Shown: positions 58,150-64,000 of the stretch, piece after piece
Numbering within the stretch: position 1 is the stretch's first letter
How the letters are laid out: every line of letters starts with the position of its first letter
Assembly: GCA_018398585.1 (NCBI GenBank)
Contig: JAGTTD010000013.1
Coordinates: forward strand, 33,903,631-33,967,630
Origin: Simmondsia chinensis
Taxonomy: Eukaryota; Streptophyta; Magnoliopsida; Caryophyllales; Simmondsiaceae
Direction of reading: 5' to 3'
DNA length: 64,000 nt
The notes under the pieces: generated by a model
The model's input: only the letters and a program-made list of their open reading frames with translations
Databases searched by the model: none
Told to the model about the DNA's origin: nothing
Program-made: the position numbers and the translations under genes

Positions 58150-58640
58150 TATCTAGAGCTAGCAAAATGTGACCCGACCCATTTGACCAGGGACCAGATC
58201 CAACCCTAATCCAAAAATTTTTAAATTTATTGGGACTGAACCCAAAAATGAACCGACCCAAATTTGACCCAACCCTAACTTAACCCGATCTGAGCTGACT
58301 CGAAACCCGAAATGACTCGACTTGTGTTAACCCGAGACCCGAACCAGACCCAGTACTATATCCTGAAATAACCCAAACAAAAATCCAATTTATTGTAGAA
58401 TCTAAATAAAATGCTAATTATATTCATTTTGTTTTGCAGTTTAGATATAATTTTCAAGGTCGATTAAATATATTATTAATAAACTGAAGGGTCAACCTAA
58501 AATCTGATCTGACCCAAAGGTACCGGGCCAAGGTTAACCCTACCAGATGCCTACCCAACTGGAGATTGAACCGGCCTAAGATTGACTCAAACCCGAGGAT
58601 GACCCAACCCAATGTTTCTCCAAGGGCCCATGCAAATATA
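58150..58640. repeat. GACCCGACCC-rich dispersed repeat
   Basis: Complement-type relative of the 41505-42230 repeat: 'aatgtgacccgacccatttg' through 'gatgacccaacccaatg'. Non-coding. Confidence 0.5.
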
Positions 58641-59043
58641 TCTTACATAAAATACCTGAGCTATCTAGTCCAGTAAATAATTCAGCAGCAGTCCTAAGCG
58701 GCCCACAACTAAGCCCATATACCAAGAAGTGTCAGCCTTCCTCTGAATCAACCTCCACACTCTCATAAACCCTTAGTTAGCAGCCTCGCCAACCGTTGGC
58801 ACTTGCTCTCACCCGTTCCAATCCAAAGGATTTGAATTTGATGATTTTTAGTGTTTTAAGGCAGTCGATAATTGCATCGACGAAGGGGTAAGGTTACGTA
58901 AATCTCACCTTTAAATTGTCGATCCACCTTCAAATTGGCTTGGCTCCATCTAATTTGAGGTCAGTATTTTCATTTTTCATTGTGATACAAACCAATGGCA
59001 CTCACAAGCAAGTTCGGCTACAGGGCAATAAAGGTTGCCCCAT
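58641..59043. other. Spacer, no gene recognised
   Basis: 'gaaggggtaaggttacgta' near 58883 may be a scrap of the SINE body. Nothing else. Confidence 0.35.

Positions 59044-59093
<50 letters not shown>
59044..59093. repeat. (GT)n(AT)n microsatellite
   Basis: Compound dinucleotide run. Confidence 0.95.
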
Positions 59094-59098
<5 letters not shown>

Positions 59099-60576
59099 CC
59101 AACAATGGAGCTTACAAGTGAAAAAAGGGGGAGAAATAGATTAGGGTTTGAGGGAGAAGAAGAAGGCACACTAACAACACACGCCTAAACCCTACTGTCT
59201 CTTACTATATATAGACAAAATATGTAGGGAAAATATGTTATGATGATGTGGCATGGAAGGGCTTGGCAGCTGAAGACGGATTCAGGCGTTTGGCGTCTTG
59301 TCCAGCTGAATTGACGGGAATGATGGTGAGATGGTAGTTGACAGTAGCAGCACTGAGGAGCCTGGCGGGTCAGGGCCTACTCGGTTTGTATCAGATTGTT
59401 TTCAAATGAATCAGCCTCCTTTATCATTCAATTTTCGTTCAAGGAATAGGCTTTAAAGTTGTTGTGGCCAGATCGAGGTGAACTTTGCCGCATAACGTTC
59501 GCTGTTTCTTCTGGATTCGCGGCAATTCCCTTTGATTTGAATGCAATTGGTGCTTCCCCTTGATTTTAGTTGAGTATATAATGATAACACATTCATATTA
59601 ACATAGAAGTTGAGTTCTTGCTGATTAATGTGGAAGTTCTATGATGCAAATTGTCAAATTGTTGGAAAGGAAAAAGGGGAAGGATTAGACAACTGTCATG
59701 GATCCCAGGTAGTTATGCTTGCTAGGCTCGTTCGTTAACAAGCTAATTTTGTATAAATAGGGGTAAATCCTCTTATAAGGATAACAATAATAATCGATGT
59801 ACAGACTTACTTTCTCTCTTATCTTCTAATTCTCTCTAGCTCCCTCATCCCAAATTCTTCCATTCTATTCTCATCTCCAATTCTTTCTGTCTCTTTATCT
59901 TATCCCTGTTCTAAATCTTTCCTGGTCATGTAGGTTTGTGACAACATTTTTCTTAACTCTTATTGCTTAAGTAGAGGTAAAACAAGAGATTTATAGGGTT
60001 CAACCTTAATTCTGATCAAGAGAATAAGTGAGAAATAAAGAAACAACTCGAATTAATCAAATAAAGTTTTTGAAGATAAAAAATTAATGGTTTGTTTAAA
60101 GGAACTACTAAACCCCACTTCTAATTCCAATTAAATTTTAAAAACAATCATATTCAAAATCAAACTAAACCTAATATAATTCAAAAACCCTAAACCTATT
60201 TACATAAATTAGACAAGAAACGCTAATTAAAACCCCAGTTAAATTTGGACAAAATATCTAATCCTAATTAAACTAGAAAACCCTAATTAAAACCAAATAT
60301 TACAGTTTCTTGCCCAGTAACCCTACCGTTCTCGAGCTTATTTTCTCTCTTTTTCATCTTAATTGGGTTATTTTTGTCCCTGTTTGCATTATTTTGCTGC
60401 CAAGTAAAATGCATGACCTTTTTTTTTTTTTTTTTTAATGCATGACTTATTAGATCTTGTCTTCCTTTTTCTTCATCTTTTTGGTTGGTAACTATTAGCA
60501 AGTGATAACCCTAATCGATCAAGACTGCATATACGTGCTTAAATTTGACATCATCAATGCCGAAGACATTTTAGAC
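59094..60576. other. Spacer, no gene recognised
   Basis: AT-rich with a poly-T run near 60419. A pyrimidine-rich CT block at 59810-59890 looks like a transcript leader, but no ORF follows. Confidence 0.4.
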
Positions 60577-61203
60577 TATTAGGTTATGTCTCAAATTACT
60601 TGTTTTATTTTTTATGGGGCTACCGTGGGGTCACCGATCGATCGGGAGGGAAGTCGATCGATCGGGTGATTTAACGAAAGATTCGAAATTTTGGCTGTGT
60701 AGGGGTCGATCGATCGGAAGTGGCCGATTGATCGGGACCCCAATCGATCGGGTCCCTTCCGATCGATCGGGAGTCGTTTCCGCAGGCCCTAATTATTTTC
60801 TTTAAATAAGGGCTTAGGGTTTCGGTTTTTAGAGAGAGAGGTTTTCTCCAATTCAGATCCAATCAAAGGTTGTGAGCCGCCATTAAGAAAAAGAGGTGAT
60901 TTCGTAATTCCTCCAAAATATTCGAGTGCTACGAGAGTTCAGAGGGAGTGATTGTAATTCTTCCATATATCTCGTTTGGGAAGTGTCGTTGTAATTCTTC
61001 CATTCAGTTAATAAAGAATCTCCATCTCCGCCCGTGGTTTTCTCCCCTCTCGATTGTAGAGGGGTTTCCACGTAAATATTGTGTGTTCTTATTTTGTTCT
61101 TTCTTTCTCCATATTTGTTTACTTCTCGTTTTGCGTGAGTTATATTATTTGAATCGAATCTTGTTACCAGGATTTACACTTCCACATTAAGTTTTCCTCC
61201 ACA
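60577..61203 (+). repeat. Copia 5' LTR with clustered GATCGATCGG palindromes
   Basis: 627 bp, from TATTAGGTTATG (TG changed to TA) to TTTTCCTCCACA. Six copies of (G/A)AT(C/T)GATCGG lie within about 60638-60772. A possible TATA box 'tttaaataagg' follows at about 60799. Confidence 0.82.
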
Positions 61204-61260
61204 AATTGGTATCAAAGCATACTAGATTTGTTAAGTTTCTTTTCAAATTGGTATCAGAGC
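61204..61260 (+). other. Two primer-binding sites in tandem
   Basis: AATTGGTATCAAAGC directly after the LTR and AAATTGGTATCAGAGCC about 40 bp later. Either could pair with initiator tRNA-Met; the second is closer to the canonical sequence. Confidence 0.7.
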
Positions 61261-61286
61261 CCTATTTATTTCGATTTGATAATATA

Positions 61287-62960
61287 ATGTCCGCAATTAG
61301 ATCTGAAATTGAGAAGTTTGGTGGTCAAGGGAGCTTCAGTTTATGGCAGGTTCGTGTTAAGGGCCTCTTGACTCAGAATGGCTTGAAGAAAGCTTTAGAT
61401 GGGAAAGAAAAGAAATCAGAGAATCTTACAGAAGCACAATGGGAGGAGTTGGATGAGAAGGCACTCACAGCAATTCAGATGTGTCTTACCGATGACGTTT
61501 TGACAGAAGTTCTGGAAGTGAAGACCGCTAAGGAGTTGTGGGAGAAATTGCAGGATATGTTCTGTTTCAAGTCTGCCTCCAACAAACTCGCAGTTAAGTG
61601 CCGATTATTCATGTTTCGTATGTCAGAAAGTACATCACTTAAGAACCACGTCAGTGAATTTAATTCAGTTATTCAAGATTTGAAAAAATTGGATGATGTT
61701 CCTAAGGATGAAAATAAGGCAATGTTGTTGTTATGTTCTCTCTCTGCTTCATATAAGGGTTTTGTCGAAAGTATGATTTATGGTGGTAGACAAACCATAT
61801 CTGTTGATGAAGTTAAGAGAAACCTACTGGGTAAAGAACGAGTAGATAGGGAATTATCTGATTCTGTTTATAACTCAGGTAGTGGTTTATTTGTGAGGGA
61901 GAGAACCGAGTATGATCATAATGGAAACAAGTCTAAGTCTAGGTATCAAGACATAACCTGTAACTACTGTCATAAGAAAGGGCACATTAAAAAAGACTGT
62001 TACAAGCTTAAAAGAAAATTAGAAGTAGATAACAGGTCTGACCAGAGATCCATAGCAGCTAGTGTTGTTGATGGTGAGAATGAAGATTTTCTTTTGTCCG
62101 TGTCTGAACCTCAGTCCAATTTGAAAGATTGTTGGATTTTGAATTCGGGTTGCTCCTATCATGTCTATCCCAACGGGGATTGGTTTTCCACATGAGTCTG
62201 TTCAAGGTGGAGTTGCTTTGATGGGTAATGATAATCCATGCAAAGTTTTAGGTACAGGAACAATTCGCTTTAGGATGTTCGATGGCACTATCAGGGTTTT
62301 TGGCGATGTTCGTCATGTTCCTGATTTGAATAAGAATCTCATCTCTTTAGGTACTCTTGAGTCTAAGGGTATAGGTACACAGCTGAAGGTGGAGTTTTGA
62401 AGGTCATTAAGGGTGCATTGACAGTTATGAAGGGCAGAAGGTTAGGTACGCTGTATGAGCTTGTCGGTTCCACAGTTGTTAGATCTGTTGCAGTATCTTC
62501 ATCATCCTTGTTGTTGACAGAACCAGATATCACAAATTTAGGACGTTTGAGATTGGATCGTTCAGGTAATAAGGGTCTGTCTGAGCACAGTGTGAGGGGC
62601 TCTTTGTGTAGTCAGTCCAGAGGACTGGTGGTATGTGAACAAGGGCTTTATGGGAAGCAGAAAGGTTTTCGCTTCAAGCAATTCCTGACGAATAGACATG
62701 TCACCTTTGGTGAGTCTTCATTAGTTTCTCCACAGAAGATGTCATCAGTTGTTTGTGATTCAGGTCAGGTGAGTAAGCCAGAGAGAGTTCAGTTCAGTAA
62801 CACAATTCAGCAGCAGGTGGCTGTTTCAGTTGATGTGTCAAGAGCCAATTCAGAGAAAAAGATTGGCATTGCTGATAACCTCTCAGATATATTCACTCAG
62901 TTTCTACCTAACAGGAAGTTCAAGCTTCGCTCGGTTAGGTTTCGTACCTCGTTGAATTAA
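61287..62960 (+). pseudogene. Gag and protease of the non-autonomous copia derivative
   Basis: ATG 61287 opens MSAIRSEIEKFGGQGSFSLW. Gag is open to about 62195, with TAIQMCLTDDVLTEVLEVKT and zinc knuckle CNYCHKKGHIKKDC (61960-62000). The protease has NSG in place of DSG ([18 protein letters not shown]), so it is probably dead, and two frameshifts follow (about 62190 and 62395). Then GKQKGFRFKQ joins FLTNRHVTFGESSL, and SRANSEKK joins IGIADNLSDIFTQFLPN: the same two junctions as the 55-kb copy. Integrase core and reverse transcriptase are missing. Confidence 0.88.
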
Positions 62961-63035
62961 CCCCGTGTGTGGGGATTTAGTGGAGAAGGCGGAGGAAATT
63001 CTTTTATGTATGTAATTTGAGCCAAGGAGGAGATT

Positions 63036-63188
63036 TGTTAGGTTATGTCTCAAATTACTTGTTTTATTTTTTATAGGGCTGCCGTGAGGTCACCGATCGA
63101 TAGGGAGGGAAGTCGATCGATCGGGTGATTTAAGGAAAGATTCAAAATTTTGGCCGTGTAGGGGTCGATCGATCGGAAGTGGCCGATT
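63036..63188 (+). repeat. Partial copia 3' LTR
   Basis: The first 153 bp of the LTR (TGTTAGGTTATGTCTC...), ending abruptly at GGCCGATT. Confidence 0.85.
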
Positions 63189-64000
63189 TCTGTAATAGAT
63201 AGCATCAGGGTCTAACACCGAAAAATCGGGATTCCAAATAATTTCTTTCAGTTTCCAATTTTTCGAGAAAACTTTCAAAAAAAGCTACAAAATTCTCTGC
63301 TTGCCGCAGGCCGAAGTATTTCCGCATGAGGATCAAAAAGTTAAAGCAAAAGTAAAGTCTTGGTTCTCAAATTCGAGCTTTATGAATGAGATCTACCGCC
63401 CACTTTGCTTTTGCAATAGAAGGCTTAGGTGAGCAAGTTGTAAAACTCCTCACATAAGGAGCCCAATTTCCATTGTTTATGAATAATATTATTTATAGGG
63501 TAAAATCGCTATTATCAAATAACATTATACTTTTTAAAGTAATTTTATAACTTTTATTATTTATAAGTCACATTATTGCTTTAGCAGTAACAATATTTGC
63601 TCGGCTAGTAATAACTCCTTTGCTGATCTTTTAGTTATAGATGAGCAACTTTTTATTTTCCATGCATAAATAGAGAGGAGGGAGGGTGAAAGAAAAGATT
63701 AAAGTATTAAATCTGAGAAATGAATGCCATGAAAAATGAATGTCATAAGTTTCAATCATTTAAATCACTCAATTAAAATTGAAAAATTATAGCTGAAATT
63801 ATAATAAAAAATTAATGCTATAATAAAAATCAAAGACCTCCTAAACTAAAGTTATATAGTCGTTTATTTATATATCTAAATTTTTTCCGAGCTCCATTCT
63901 AAAGACCTGATATGTCAGTCGAGTTGTCCTAAGGTTCCATGCACATACAAAAACGACTGCATGCCAATATCGTAATACACATACAAGGCTTGGGGTGCCA
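63189..64000. other. AT-rich sequence, no gene recognised
   Basis: No coding, RNA or repeat structure identified up to the window end. Confidence 0.45.

Larger units (their letters stand above)
60577..63188 (+). mobile_element. Non-autonomous copia derivative, 3' LTR truncated
   Basis: 5' LTR 60577-61203, interior 61204-63035, partial 3' LTR 63036-63188. Same family as the array at 49043-57130, in the opposite orientation. The purine tract AAGGAGGAGATT precedes 63036. The 3' LTR stops matching after GGCCGATT at 63188, so no target duplication can be tested. Confidence 0.88.

Overview
This window looks like nuclear DNA of a flowering plant, probably a eudicot. The evidence is AT-rich intron-bearing genes of the plant-specific ankyrin/PGG membrane-protein family, plant-type Ty1-copia and Ty3-gypsy retrotransposons primed by initiator tRNA-Met, plant L1-type LINE ORF1 fragments, TRIMs, SINEs carrying the common angiosperm 3' body, and several small inverted-repeat DNA transposons.

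The only host protein genes I can support are two paralogous ankyrin-repeat/PGG genes (ITN1/ACD6-like family) facing each other tail to tail. Gene 1 (+) has exons at 1056-1438, 2730-2867, 6291-6724, 9174-9499 and 10596-10938. All junctions are in phase, but the 5' part is missing. Gene 2 (-) has exons at 29004-28518, 28416-28279, 27687-27563, 27364-27056, 26031-25697 and 24510-24237. It has an in-frame stop and a damaged splice acceptor, so it is probably a pseudogene. The 434-nt exon 3 of gene 1 equals two exons of gene 2 (125 + 309 nt) split by one precise intron.

The rest is nested repeats. 1-4500 holds LTRs of a TGATG...CATCA gypsy family, one carrying a hAT-like element with an 8-bp duplication. 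4500-11000 (gene 1 introns) holds copia debris, two related inverted-repeat elements and a complete 292-bp TRIM. 11-24 kb, between the genes, holds decayed copia, LINE and gypsy pieces. 24-29 kb is gene 2, with its own TRIM. 30-33 kb holds SINEs and the first copy of a repeated segment. 33317-39860 is a complete decayed copia element (target duplication TGCCC). 42557-47795 is a complete decayed CRM-like gypsy element (target duplication CATGG). 49043-57130 is a tandem three-LTR copia array with a LINE fragment inside. 60577-63188 is a related copia derivative.

The most interesting items are: (i) a SINE-like family whose head is 5S rRNA-derived, three copies sharing one junction; (ii) a copia element whose primer-binding site has 16 nt of perfect complementarity to its own LTR, suggesting possible self-priming; (iii) a copia derivative keeping gag and protease but lacking integrase core and reverse transcriptase, in two copies with the same junctions, next to a relative that still has reverse transcriptase; (iv) independent insertions of one TRIM family, same orientation, in the same intron of both paralogs.
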